64,000 nucleotides of DNA. Origin: Sipunculus nudus (taxonomy: Eukaryota > Annelida > Sipuncula > Golfingiida > Sipunculidae). Made by a program: the position numbers and the translations under genes. The notes under the pieces were generated by a model. It did not search any database and was not told where the DNA came from. It saw only the letters and a program-made list of their open reading frames with translations. Positions 23,664-35,735 of the stretch are shown piece after piece. The stretch covers positions 7,383,464-7,447,463 of the forward strand of contig CM049320.1 of assembly GCA_026874595.1 (NCBI GenBank). The letters run 5' to 3'. The number at the start of each line of letters is the position of its first letter. The first letter of the stretch is position 1.

Positions 23664-26600
23664 CTTCTTGTATTTAGGTGGCACTTGTCCTGTTTTAGAA
23701 TATCGTTTTTCAACGACCTCACCTGTTGTAAAGGCACAGACAGTTTTGTTGTGGAAGTCTTTCTCACATTATTTTTCCCATTGCTGAGATATGAATATTT
23801 ACTGAAGCGTCATATGCTTAGTAAGACATGTATATGAACATGGTTGTGTTGTCTGAGTTTATGACGAGGCAGATGCTGATCATTCAAGCCGATCATGAAG
23901 CAAATAATAGAGGATTCATGACAGTGTAACAAAAGCCATTGTTAACATTGAAGCTTATGCTACAGACCTTCCTTTGTTAGGTTCTGATAACTTTCGTGAT
24001 AGTTTTTGCGCAACTGCATATAAATCATAATAGTAATATTCTAATAGAGATAATAACATTTATATTTAGGCTGCCCATATGTTTTAAATCATATCGATGG
24101 GAATTATTCTTCAAGTTATTTTATCATTGAGATGATGAAGTTGATTTCACTCTCAAATTCCTCAATGTCCCTTTATTCACATAATGTTATTTTGTACAAA
24201 CACGTTTTCAGAGCCACTAATTTAGCTGCCTTTATTCATAATCTATATTTACAGAGAAAGTAAATAAAATATTAACATGTCTCTGCGGTTATGGGTAATT
24301 TACAATCTAAGAAGAAAAACATGTCAATAAGCTGCAACATAATGAAACATCCTGTTGAGACGTATGCATCCCATATAGGTCTTCCTATACTTCTTACTTC
24401 TCTGAATTCCAGGCAGCCCTTTGTGATTGTACCCAACTATGATCAACTGTGACCGGGTAAAGTTATAACGTTTAGGACAGTCTTGCTCTTTTAGTATTCG
24501 TAATAAATATTTATCATTACTGATCCAGTTTGCAATGATGGATAGAGTGAGATTACTGAATTTCCTTACAAATGTTTCACCATACAAAGTGGTAAACACT
24601 GCCTTGTTGATATGTTTCTACAAGCCAATATACTTTCCTGCATATCTAAAACCCGACATGTTTTCCTTAATTATAAGGCAAGGTGTGGCTATGACCATTT
24701 GGAGGCCGGGAAATAGACTGATGGGCCGATAGCATAAACAGTATCTATGTAGAAGTTTGCCTATGATATGTATGTTGTAATTGATGGTGCTTATACGAGA
24801 CGATTGTCCCGCATATCTTCCGTGGCAAAGCCTTGGATATGCACGTTTCTGGTCTTAAACTTTCGGGGATGAAGGGAATTGTGTCCTAAGAGGGACAGTT
24901 CCCTTATTGTCTTCTTAATCCTGAGATATTTCACTTGATTATTCGCATGACGATTGCAGCGCCCACAATCAATCTACACTAGACCATTCGTAGTACATTT
25001 GTAGTACACTGTTAACCACTAGGCCTAGAGTAATATACCTAAGCTCCCATACCATTACTAATAACACGTGCTTCTATTAAATCTTTAAACTAACTGGCCT
25101 CTTTTCAAAGACTAAGCTAAATTCCAATATACTTGCAAAAATGACCTTATCAGTCCCGAATAAGAATCTGGATACCAAAAGTCTTTTATGGTCATAGATT
25201 AAAACATAAGCCTAAACGGTCAATTGTTGCTGAGATATTGCTTAACACGTATGAAACCGAATTTTGCAAAAGCATCTAGCATTATGGCTAGAGCCAACCA
25301 TGGCTCGGGTTATGGACTTCCATAGATTTTGTTCAATGTCAACACACATGGGGAAAAACCGTCAAATCGAACTGCAAACACAAGTATTTTTCTCTATGTA
25401 TAATGGGTAATACTGGTAATTGCGTTGACAGACAAGAAAGAACTATTCCGAAACGATGCCAATTGTGTCCTAAGGGGATTTTTTCTACATTGTCTTGTTT
25501 TTGCGAAAGATCTATCACAGCGGCACAGTCCAGAGTTAATCCGTCCCCTCGACATGTGGGGTGGATCACTACAAGAACAAGATAAAGAAATATCCTAGTT
25601 ATCACATGGTCAATTGATGCCAGTTGACTCATTATAACTTTGTGGCATTTCAGTGAAATTTCTGATACCTTTACATCATTCAATTTCTCCTCTCCTGTGG
25701 AAGACTACACAGATCTTGCGTTTTTATCCAGGTTATTGTTCGTTACATTTTAGATAATTTAGACTGTTCCGCCTGTCTACAACTTCACATTTATGTTGTC
25801 TTCCAAATACGATGAAACGACACTGACAAAAAAGGATTAACTTGACCTCTACAGTTGGGCTTGGTGGTGTATCGGTCATACGATTGCGCGGCCTTATATT
25901 TACTCAATGTTATTTTATTTGAGTCCAAAAGCTCTGCACCATAAAGTAAGCCTACACCTATCATCAATTTGTGCTTTTAAAGGACCATCTTCCTGGTTAA
26001 TGTTTGGAGTTGTGCTGTTGTAGAAAATATTTTTTTACCTCAAACGACAGTACCTGTTGAAACGGTAAAGTTTAGTTTTTGATACACCGGCAGTCTTTCT
26101 GTGAAAGCTTTGTTTGGTTGTTAATTTTTTAGTGGTAAAATCTGAATATTTAGTGAACCGTCGAATACATGTTCAAACATTATCATGCAGTTAGTTCCGT
26201 TGTCGGAGTTTGTGGTCAGGGAGGTGAATGGATCATCAAAGTTGGTCATCAAGTAGGTTTACAACGTTGATGTAAATGTAAAATCTTTTGATGAAATACG
26301 ATTTTCGGTACACAACAGTTTTTTTCAGAATTAAGAAATACTAAATGAGGCGAATTACACTATTCGTACATTTTGTGTATTTTCATCATTTAACAAGGAT
26401 ATTTTGTTGACATCACCCCAGTTCCTTTGCTTTAAGCTTTAAATGTAAACGCCGGATGAGATGAACATACTGGTTGTAGTGTGGAGTAGTAGAGTGAGCC
26501 CATAGATATAAAAGGGCATGTCAAAACACACGCTGATCTGATGTCATTATGTTGGGAATCCATCAGTTCACGCACATTTTATGCGCAAAAATTGTACCTT

Positions 26601-28357
26601 TAAGCATATTAAGCGCTTAAGAATTTTCTATTAATGCACAGGGGTGTTAGTTGTTACTTTTAGGTAAAGACATATTAGGTAAAGATATTATAATGAGTGA
26701 AACCTTTTCGTTAAGCCCTTCAATAAGGGCCGTATCCTGTAGTTCCATAGGCGAAAAAAGGGTGGATTGAGATATTTTTGGTGGTTTAACTGCATGGCAC
26801 CCTTAAACCATATGGGATATAATTAGTCTGGGTTAAGTCCGCGGACTGTGTGCAAAATATATAGTTAGACATTCTGAGGGGTAGTCTAAAGGTGGACTAA
26901 CTTCAAAGCAAACACAATATCAGCCAAACCTTTCCCTATGAGAAGATCCTACAAGCAATAATAAACTTCAAAACCAAGAATAAAATATACCGGTGGTGAA
27001 AGTATAAACACTCGCATCTTGCCGGTTAGGTTTTACGATGAGGAATAATAACACTATGTTTATCAAGGACAACAGCATTATTATTGCCAAGATATAAGGT
27101 TTGCCTATATAAGTTTATTTTCAAAACAACATTTAAAGATAAGATTTCATCTTATCATACGAAAACCTGGCTGAATAACTTAGACGTAGAAATGCTGTTC
27201 TTTAAGAATGATATAAAGGGATAATTGCTATTAATGAGCAGCATTCTCTGTTGATAGTAACAATTGATAAACAGTGATAAACAAAATATAAATAATTATC
27301 ACTGCAAAATTTATTATACGAGGTAAAAAAAATGAGAAGTTGTGATTTTGCAGCATTGAAGTTGCAGACCAAAAGAAGCGCTACAAGTAGATACAGACCA
27401 GGACAAGTGTTGCACTGGATATGGACCAGGACAAGATTGGCCGATAGGCTTTTATAGGTAGGAAATGTCGAATATTTTATGAATATATAACAAAACCTGA
27501 GCAGGATATTGCCTGTAATCTAAATGTAAGGAGCGTCAGGATTTGTCTGACATCTTAAATAAATGATAACAGGAAATGGATTGATAAATATTGTGTAATT
27601 TAATGCTATACACAAATATTTTCAAAAATACCATTCCATTCATATAATTTATTGTGTTTCGTTTACTTAACTAATCTGCTGAATGATACATTATAAAAAC
27701 CTAAAAATATAAATACCCAGAAATACTTTTCCCAAATTTGGAAATACCCGAGACTGGGAAATAAAAAGATGGAGAGTTGAGGAATAAACTATATTACTTT
27801 TTTAGTCTGCTTCAGCCTACCAGGAACCAAACGTATCGACAAAAAATGTAAGATGAAAACTGCTACTGTCGCCTGTGCTGCTGTGAAAGTGAAAGATGTT
27901 AATGACTACGCTAGAATACCAGACGCAGTTTGGAGTCAGGTTTTAATTATTTATAAATAAAACTTCGTTCAAATTTCAATAAGAAATTTCTATTAAAATG
28001 TTAAATGAAAATAACATATAAAATAAAAAAAACAACAGCATGAACGTTTAAAAAAAAAATCAAATTGTCTACAAAATAATTGTGTTACATTGTGTCAATC
28101 ATCCAAGTCAGGTGCATATTCAACATAAGAAGGAAAAAAATCTTAAGCTTAAAATAAAATAAATTTTACAACCAACATTCAACATAAATGATCTTTAACA
28201 CATACACAGATAACAAGAAGTTCAATGCTATATATTAGTATACTTTTTCTAAATTGTTCTCTCTCTTGAGGCAAAATTTAAGAAACCTCTTACAGTAGTG
28301 AATAACAAAATAATGCATAATACCAAATGAGAAAAAAAGTACGCATGTGAGTAGTGG
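23664..28357. repeat. type 1 fucosyltransferase flank unit, copy 3
   Basis: Same landmarks as copies 1 and 2: TGATCA-like segment at 26209-26250, GGAGCGTCAGGATTTGTCTGACATC at about 27530, CCTACCAGG at about 27815. Its far end aligns with copy 4 up to 28357/50190, through the stretch CTCTCTCTTGAGGCAAAATT. This sets the outer border of the duplication unit. Confidence 0.8.
23861..23900 (-). promoter_or_regulatory. TGATCA-rich element upstream of the 22.5-kb pseudogene (degraded)
   Basis: Matches the element at 12100-12140: CTGATCATTC is kept, but the first hexamer has mutated (TGACGAGG). The position relative to the gene is the same as in the intact copies. A regulatory function is inferred. 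Confidence 0.3.
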
Positions 28358-28454
28358 TAGAGGGTCCACACTCTACTGATTTTATATCCATAAATCATAT
28401 CTGTTATAAAGTGTGTTTTATATTTAAGTTGGGGCCCAGACGATCGGAGAAAAG

Positions 28455-28530
28455 TTACACCTATTTCAGATGAAATGCTAATACTGACATATTTACACCT
28501 ATTTCAGATGAAATGCTAATACTGACATAT
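28455..28530. repeat. perfect 38-bp tandem duplication
   Basis: The 38-bp unit starting TTACACCTATTTCAGATG occurs twice back to back with no mismatch, so it is a recent duplication. Confidence 0.95.
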
Positions 28531-30225
28531 TTGATCAGATAAAAAAAAGTAGGTAGGCTCTTTGGGGACCGCACGATTAGAAGCCGTATATCTTGGTACT
28601 TGTATTTGATAGTTGAAAGTAACGGTTATATATCATGCATATTTAACTAGCTAGGAGACACGCAGCGCCCGGTAATTGGTAACAAGGTCAGAGGGATGAA
28701 ACAGGCTCCGGGACTTCCGTGATACAGAGGAGCCACTCACAGGAGCGTTACGTTTAGTTACCTACGACGTCACGGTATCTATGTCAAGCCAGTGTGTAAG
28801 AGTCACACATCATCCAGCAGTGCTTAACTCTGTGTGAAGTCACGAAATATTCTCATTTGCTGAATAAATATTAATGAATAGATCTTTCCCCATAGTTGCG
28901 ACATCTATTGGTGGCTACTGACACGAAGTGTAAGGATCTGCTACGTCGACATGGCGATTGTTTCTTATCTTTAAAATAAAACAAGAAAGAAATTCATTCT
29001 CATTCTGAGAGGCCAGGATTCTTTTTATTCAACTGAAGGATACCTGGTTGTATTTATTTTTTCTATGTTACATCTACAGATCCCCTTATGTCTGGGTCTG
29101 TTTTATACAATTTATATATATTTTTTTCCTGAGAATTTGTTTCTACAGTCAACTAAGCCAAGAAAATCACGGTTTGAGCATCTCATTTTCTTACAGTCTT
29201 AGTCCGAATGCACTGAAGCAGGAAGCAGTCCCAAAAAAGCATTTGGACATAATTTCTTTGATTTGAAATATTTGACTAATACCGTCAATTTTGTTTGAGA
29301 TTATTTTAAATACTAATATAAAATGCACAATGGGGTTGTTTTAAGGCCACCTGTCATAATAGCTAGAGCCAACCCGGTAGTTTGCATGGTTTTCCTAGAC
29401 CCGTACACAGGCAGTTAAGCACAGTGCGCATGCTTGTGGTAAAACTAATGTTGCCAATAAAGATCTGACACAGACGACAATACACTCGGTTTTACTGCTT
29501 GCAAACCTGCTGGAATACCCGCTGCTGAGTTCCATGATCACAGCGTAAACTTACTGCAGTATGAACCATAACATTTATGTTATCCATGCTGTATAAATAT
29601 TCCTGGTATATCACCCGTTCTTGCGGCTGGGTTTTCAATCGGAAGATATGAACCAGAGTTGTTCTGATAAATGGCACTGCGAAATTCCCCTTGCGAAATA
29701 ATATCACATTCTACAGGACTCTTTTTTTTGGGGGGAGACCCTATTAGGACATGGCATCGTTACAGACAGCAAAAGACCTGAGACGTGATCGTAGAGGAGT
29801 TGTCTGACCACAAATAAGTGCCACAACGAGTTTCTTACATTTCGAATCTGAGATTTAACAAATACAATAGTTTCTATGTCGATAAAACTAACCGAGCTTG
29901 TTTAACAATAGATATCTATCTTCTAATGGAAAAGGTCCATAGAGATTCATAAAATAATTGAATAAGGACCATGCATTTCTTTACACTATTGTATTATTTC
30001 TTGTGCAGGAACTAGTCCGCTTAAGTTTGCATGGTTTCTGGTATAGGCGCTGCGATAGAACCTTTGTGTGATCATGTTAAATGCCTCAGGATATATGGAA
30101 GATAGGGAATTGACCCCTTTGAGGCATATTTGTCAACGTTCTTGACAGTTCAAAACAAATATCGGGTATTTACGAGGCGTGCCCACAGACTTCGGGTTAG
30201 TTCTACCAACGTGCAGAAGAGGATC
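28531..30225. other. intergenic; contains an old diverged piece of the flank unit near 29250-29400
   Basis: No gene. A segment with GTCAATT followed about 90 bp later by ATAATAGCTAGAGCCAACC resembles the GTCAATTGTTG...GGCTAGAGCCAACC landmark of the flank units. It is far more diverged than any of the four copies. The rest shows nothing I can name. Confidence 0.4.
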
Positions 30226-30340
30226 GGGGGGGGGGGGGGGGGGTTCTGGAGAGTATGTAACCCCCCCCCCACTTTTCATCAGAAGCATCAGAAGGGTTTC
30301 AGACTAAATTTTGCGGCCTGGATCCACCCCCCCCCCTTCC
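30226..30340. repeat. poly-G/poly-C inverted run
   Basis: A run of 18 G (30226-30243) is followed 17 bases later by 10 C (30261-30270), and by a second C run at about 30328-30337. Paired strands would form a very stable hairpin or G-quadruplex. The exact lengths should be treated as uncertain. Confidence 0.85.
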
Positions 30341-30891
30341 GGACCTGGAGACCCTTATTTAGGTTTATCATTAGTCCTCCTGGGTTGGACCCCCTTTTGG
30401 ATCCGCCTCTGAGTGAATTGTAAAATAGATACTCATATAAACATATGTGATTAGAAATGTATGTAATGTCGATTGAAACACGTCTCCCCTGCTAAAGATA
30501 AACTGAGCGCAGACTGGTGCGTGTACAAGTATACAGGGCGTATGTGTTTAAAAAGAAATGTTCCAATACGTGCCCGTGTTTAAACTTGCGATTTCGGCGT
30601 GAAATGTAGTTCCGGTAGTTGACGGGTAGGTCACCCCTTGACAAAGCCACATACTCTCACCATGTGGTTTATCGATACGGAATTATTTTGCGGCTTAGCC
30701 CCTTCCTCCCCATGAGCCCTAGCGTCAACGGCGTGTGTTGACACAAATGGTCATTATCTTCGTGTCGCTCGGCCGAGTCGGCCGTGTTTAGATCCAACGA
30801 AGGGACACACCGCCCAGATGTCTGTCTCAGCTCTACTTCCGGGTCCCAACGGTTATTGACATGGGTTACTGTAAGTAGTAACTTATACACT

Positions 30892-31110
30892 ATGTCCAAA
30901 CGCCAAGAGAACTCTGGCGATAGGTCCTGTTCCACATGTGCGGCTCCCTTGCCAGACTGGGACCACCATTTCTGTTGTCCGGTATGCCATTGGCGATTGT
31001 GGCGGCCCGTCCATCCCTTCCCCACTCTGCTTGGACTAGGAACGACGGGAATGGAAAGTTACGATGCTTATTTTCAATCTAGAAATTCCCCAGTCCGCTC
31101 CCGTAAGTAG
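30892..31110 (+). pseudogene. DIRS-like gag N-terminal zinc-binding segment
   Basis: The frame from ATG 30892 shows CxxC, then D-H-H-F-C-C-P-V-C about ten residues on: a compact Cys/His cluster common at the gag N-terminus of DIRS elements. The frame ends at 31110. The following gag text (31301-32468) is split over three frames. Confidence 0.55.
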
Positions 31111-32505
31111 AAAGATAAAAAGATTGCCGAAGGGGGGGAGGGCAAAGAAAGAGCCTAGTAGACACAGAAACCTATCTCTGAGAGTGGGGAGTTTAACGGG
31201 TCCCCCGCGAGCAAGAGTGCTACCGTTTTAGCCCCATCATCAGATCCCTTAAGTACCACCTCCAACTCTGGAGAAGATTAGTTTCTCGTCCCTTTCAGAT
31301 ATGTCTAAAATGCCCGTTCTTTCACCGGAGATCCGTCTCAGACGAAACGGCGGTGGAGGATCTGGTTTCACGAGACTCGTTAAAGTCTCTCAGTGCCTCT
31401 GTCTTGGGGGAGTTTATGGCGGAACAGCGCCTGACCATTATTCAGGCGTGTGGCCGCCACCTCCCAGACATCAATTTCAGGTGGCGTTTCAGGTTAGCGC
31501 ACGACTGAACAACCGATCCTTGCACTGGAATCGGAGGCGTCGAGTCGGCCCTCAGCAGAGGCGGCTTTTACGACCCGGCTACTCACTGGGACGCGACCTA
31601 CGGCTTCTCAACCCACTACACAGGGTACGACGTGGCCCGCTCCTGATCCCGCGCCTCGGGACCAAAGAAGCACTTGACCGGTGCTTCCGGAAGTTCTCCC
31701 ATTGACCAAGAGGAGGTAAACTTCCGGAGGAGATTTAAGGTTCCCCGGATGAGGCCGACGGGCGGAAAGAACCGGAGGATTTTTGTGCTCAGGCACGCCG
31801 AGAGAAGTTATTGTCTCAGACCAAAGCGGATCCGGCAACACCTAAGAACCCCCGAAGCCAGGGGGGTTTAGTTTTGCCATACGGGGCGTCCGTGGCCCGG
31901 GTTTGCTCCACGTGTTTGGAGTTTGGCCCGGCCACATCGGACTACTTGGACTTTCACACACGGTTGGTCCTAGGGGTGGTGTCGGCCTCGACTTGTAAAG
32001 AAACGAATCCTGCCCCCCCCCCCCAAGGTTTGAGCTGTTGGTCAGCTGTGGTCCCCGCGCCAGAATACAATAAATAGGCGGACCAATTTACCGAAGCTGA
32101 CGCCGTACCCGTCCTACGAGCCGGTTAGGCAATGAGGCACGACTCGTTGGCGGACCAGCCTTTCGGGACGGTAATCCGCTTAAAACCCCGCAGGTCACGG
32201 CGTCAGACGCCTCGATTGCTGATCTTGAGACCTTTGGCCGTTACGCTACAGGTCTCTTAAACGATGCGCAGGTTCTTTTTGCCTGTTGTCGTATGATCCA
32301 GCGCAGGAAACTGTTAAGGGAGTCGTCCAGAGCCACCTGCCTAACCTCCAGGAGCTTCACCTAACATTCTCAAGGTTAGTGGAGAATATTGTCTTGCACC
32401 GACAGGAGGCGGCATTACGCTGTTCAGAACGTCAGACGCTACATTTGCATGCAAAGGAGCTCCAATAGCTATATGCTCGGAACTTAACGGGGTCTCCGGC
32501 GGTCA

Positions 32506-33156
32506 TTGGAAGGAGGGCGGAACGCGAGGCGAAAGTTGCCCCGCAGTCCCAGCATAGTTCGGATCTGGCGCCGTTCCGCAGGCCTGCTAAGAGGTCGGCT
32601 ACTCCGGCCCGCCCTCGTTCTCCTCCTCGAGAGTCTCCGCGTATGCGGGACCAGAGTGAGTCACGCAATCGTCAGCCCTTTCGTCCGTGATGCGCCAGGG
32701 ATTGGGGTCGTAACCCTTAACCCCAGGCTTGACGCCAGGCCGATTGGCGGTCGGCTCCGCTTTTTTCTGCAGGGGTGGCATCAAATCACACGCAATCGTT
32801 TCGGTTTACGCACTATTCATCACGGGTTCTTTACAAAGCTCGCACCAAGCCCCCCCCCCCTCCCCGCACCACGGGGCCTCGCCGAATTCCAGTGCCGACC
32901 GACCCTGTCAAGAGGCAGGCGCTGGAGGACGAAATTCGGAAATGTACAGCAAACTAGCAATAAGGTTGGTGGATCCTGGTTCCCTGGGATTTTATTCTCA
33001 CGTTTTCCTGGTTCAAAAAGAAGACGGCTGCGGGCGATCGATTATAGACCTCAAAGCTCTCAATCGCTGCGTAGTGACGCTAAAGTTTTGCATGCACAAC
33101 ATTCGGTCAGTACTAAAGACGTTTCGTCTGGGAGACTGGGCCTTCACGCTCCATAT
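32506..33156 (+). pseudogene. DIRS-like linker and reverse transcriptase N-terminus
   Basis: Two overlapping frames together give the usual transition. One has A-L-E-D-E-I-R-K (to 32957). The next has L-V-D-P-G-S-L-G-F-Y-S-H-V-F-L-V-Q-K-E-D-G and I-I-D-L-K-A-L-N-R (from about 32950). A one-frame slip separates them. The protein stops before the catalytic YxDD motif. Confidence 0.7.
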
Positions 33157-35228
33157 TGAATCAGAAATCTGAATTAAAATCAACCATTTCATATAAAAAA
33201 AAGGAATCTTACATACGTGTACATGCATTTGTCTCTATAGAAATTAGAAGTAAAACTAGTTTGTTTAAATATAAAATATTTGTTAAATGTTAGATTTACT
33301 TTGTTCGAGAGACGATTTAACGTTCAATATAAACTATTCGGAAACAGGAAAATCGTTTCTAGCTATACACAGACTGGACACATCATGACGTTAATACGTT
33401 ACAATGTAACCATATCGAACTATTTTCTTTAGGTTAAATGACCTGTATTTAATATGTCACTGCTTAAATGCTAGTGTTCATTTTCCAACATAAATGTGTC
33501 TTGCGTGTATATCAACAAAGTTTTAATAAATATTTGTTATAAAAAGTATTGTCAGTTATGTTTTTCATTCAGCCGCCTGAAAGTGGTCTGTGCTGTACCG
33601 ACTGCTCTAAATCCTTCATCCTATACCGTTCTTTCCTCCAAAAGTACCAAAAGGTCAGCATGAAATGTCATGAGAAACCTGAAATGGGTCACTCTGACCT
33701 AATTCCTCTAAGGTACTAATCTCTATTAAGCCAGTGTCCACCGATATGCTATACATGAACCTCTTGATCAACAACGAGACATTTTTAAAGATTATTAATA
33801 GGAAAGAAAAACAATCCATACTGCTGCAGTTTACATGATATCTTAATTCAGCAGTTGTTATATATAATTTAATACTTGACAACATATTGTAAAGACACTG
33901 TCATTAGGTAAATCTCATATCTTATTGTTTTGTCTGTTGAAATGCCTCTTCACAAAAGCATATACCAGAAATGAAAATTGACTCGATCCTGTGTCTTGGG
34001 TACCTATAACTTTTCTTTGTTAAAGAATATTGGGATGATCATAATAACCAAAACTATATTATTTTCATTTCGTGGACTCGCTCCCCACTTTCGAACACAT
34101 TTGGCTGTCAGCTTGGAAACATACAAAAGTCAAACTACATACATGTTTTTGATATAGCTACGGAGCCAATTAAAATTGGGGTCATGACCATGATTTTGAC
34201 TGAATAATCACTCAGCGATTCAGATGCAGTTTAAAATGTATCCATATATAAGATATAATTAAAAGAAATCGGTTCCCCATATCACGAAAAATGTCTCTCG
34301 CATAATTCATCTGAGGACGTCTAGTGCAGAGTAAAGAATTACATACATTTAAAATGACGTTCCTTGTATCAAATAATCTGCCTCTCTGAAAACAGAAATA
34401 TGTATTTATAAACAAGCTTAAGTGGGCATGCACATAGACACTGTACTTAGAAATGTTTTCGTCAGTGTTTTGTTGTTTCCTCATTTTTGGCAAAATGTCC
34501 CAGACAAACAACCAGGTATAATCATCAACTACTAAAGGCCCCAACCTTACCACTGTAAACTTGGAATTATATAGAAATTCAATGCGTGTATATAACATTT
34601 GGTTAAGTGCTACACTTTCCCATTGTTTAAAGTAATGGATAGGCAAATTATAAGTGGAAAACCCGTTATCCACCTGAACGGAGACATATGACAATTCTGA
34701 GAGAATCGTGATATTCAACACACAAGGTGGCTGCTAGAAATTGGTTAAAATAACAAAGAGCCTCCCCACAAGGCAGCGATAACATGTACAGTGATGACAA
34801 TGTGAAATGTATGCCATGCCTTACATAGCAACCTTATAAAAACAAAGAGAAGAGAGGACATCCATCAGGTCTAAATAAAGACAGTTACACAGTAAATCAA
34901 AATCCATAAGAGGATTAGCCTAAATAATTGGGCCACCTCCTGAGGTTTTGAAATCCTTGACCTTAAACGCACGTGACCGGGTCAATAAGTGCGCAACTCC
35001 CTATCGCTTGGGATGGATGGCGTTATAGAACACGTGCGAGTTTAATGAAACATTTAAGTGAGGTTATATAAAAGTGTTGACTCATTCACCAATGAATACA
35101 AACAGTTGATTCTGTCATGTAGTGAGCACCTTAATAGAGTGGGAAGTTTTTGATACACCATTACTTTATCAAGCCGCCATTACATCCATTCAGTTGACAC
35201 CGCTACAAATTGACTGCTATTCCCAGTA
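33157..35228. repeat. segmental duplication, copy A (pairs with 56340-58895)
   Basis: It matches 56340-58895 in the same orientation. Shared text includes GTGTACATGCATTTGTCTC near the start, the cysteine-rich exon, ACTCTGACC(T/A)AATTCC, and TGGCGTTAT(A/G)GAACACGTG near the end. Copy B carries extra DNA at 57240-57994 not present here at about 34319, so this copy shows the state without the insertion. Confidence 0.85.
33573..33653 (+). other. candidate internal coding exon, cysteine-rich, copy A
   Basis: TTTTTCATTCAG precedes and GTCAGC follows an 81-bp block open in phase 0. It encodes 27 residues containing L-C-C-T-D-C-S-K-S-F-I-L-Y-R-S-F-L. The copy at 56805-56894 has the same splice signals and near-identical residues, with a different C-terminal third. 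The C-x2-C-S-K-S-F pattern resembles half of a zinc finger, but I cannot assign a family. Partner exons are not visible near this copy, so it may be an orphan duplicate. Confidence 0.45.
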
Positions 35229-35231
35229 CAT

Positions 35232-35303
<72 letters not shown>
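35229..35303. repeat. (CA)n(TA)n microsatellite
   Basis: A short CA run followed by about 60 bp of TA. It ends the segmental duplication, just as a (CA)n run does at 58895-58926 in the other copy. Confidence 0.95.
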
Positions 35304-35307
<4 letters not shown>

Positions 35308-35385
35308 AAACATACATGCATACATATACATATATATTCATTTAAGTTTAATTAAATATTTTCAAATGATATATTCGAAAGTGCT

Positions 35386-35735
35386 ATTCGAATAAACGGG
35401 TCTTCACCTTCAGCCGTCCAAGGTTAACAGGTATAATAAGAGTCAGGGTCTGTGTTTTCCTCTTCGTAATACCTACTGTTTTATTTCTGGCATTTTTCCA
35501 GGAAAATAATAATACTGTACATTTACCTTTCGAGTTTCGCACGAATAATTTATCTAAAAAACAGTATTTCTTTAAAATGGCTGGATGCTCATTGCTCACG
35601 TGGATTTCACGTGACATTTATCCAAAGGTCAGGCAGTATAAGGCCAGAAAAAGTAAAGTCATTGAGCTAGAATTAAATATAGAGAAGAATAAACAATATT
35701 ATAATTGTTAATTTGACTTTCTTTTTACTAATTGA
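35386..35735. repeat. dispersed repeat, copy 2 (pairs with 668-1030)
   Basis: Same orientation and about 350 bp of similarity to 668-1030, here without the adjoining LTR. The minus-strand frame at 35384-35617 shares text with the first copy but is interrupted there, so no protein is claimed. Confidence 0.7.

Larger units (their letters stand above)
30600..33156 (+). mobile_element. DIRS-like tyrosine-recombinase retroelement, 3'-truncated and degenerate
   Basis: A GC-rich island in AT-rich DNA. Its left part encodes a cysteine/histidine zinc-binding gag start (ATG 30892). The middle holds gag-like text in shifting frames. The right end holds the beginning of a reverse transcriptase with the DIRS-style spacing (about 32945-33156): G-F-Y-S-H-V-F-L-V-Q-K-E-D-G, I-I-D-L-K-A-L-N-R, G-D-W-A-F-T-L-H-I. 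The sequence stops in mid-RT where the segmental duplication begins, so the YxDD box, RNase H, recombinase and right terminal repeat are missing. The left boundary is uncertain. Confidence 0.75.

Noticed and set aside
34212-34721. 169-codon minus-strand open frame
   Set aside because: No recognisable domain, and the corresponding stretch in the other duplication copy (57.1-58.4 kb) is broken by indels and an insertion. Probably chance in AT-rich DNA.
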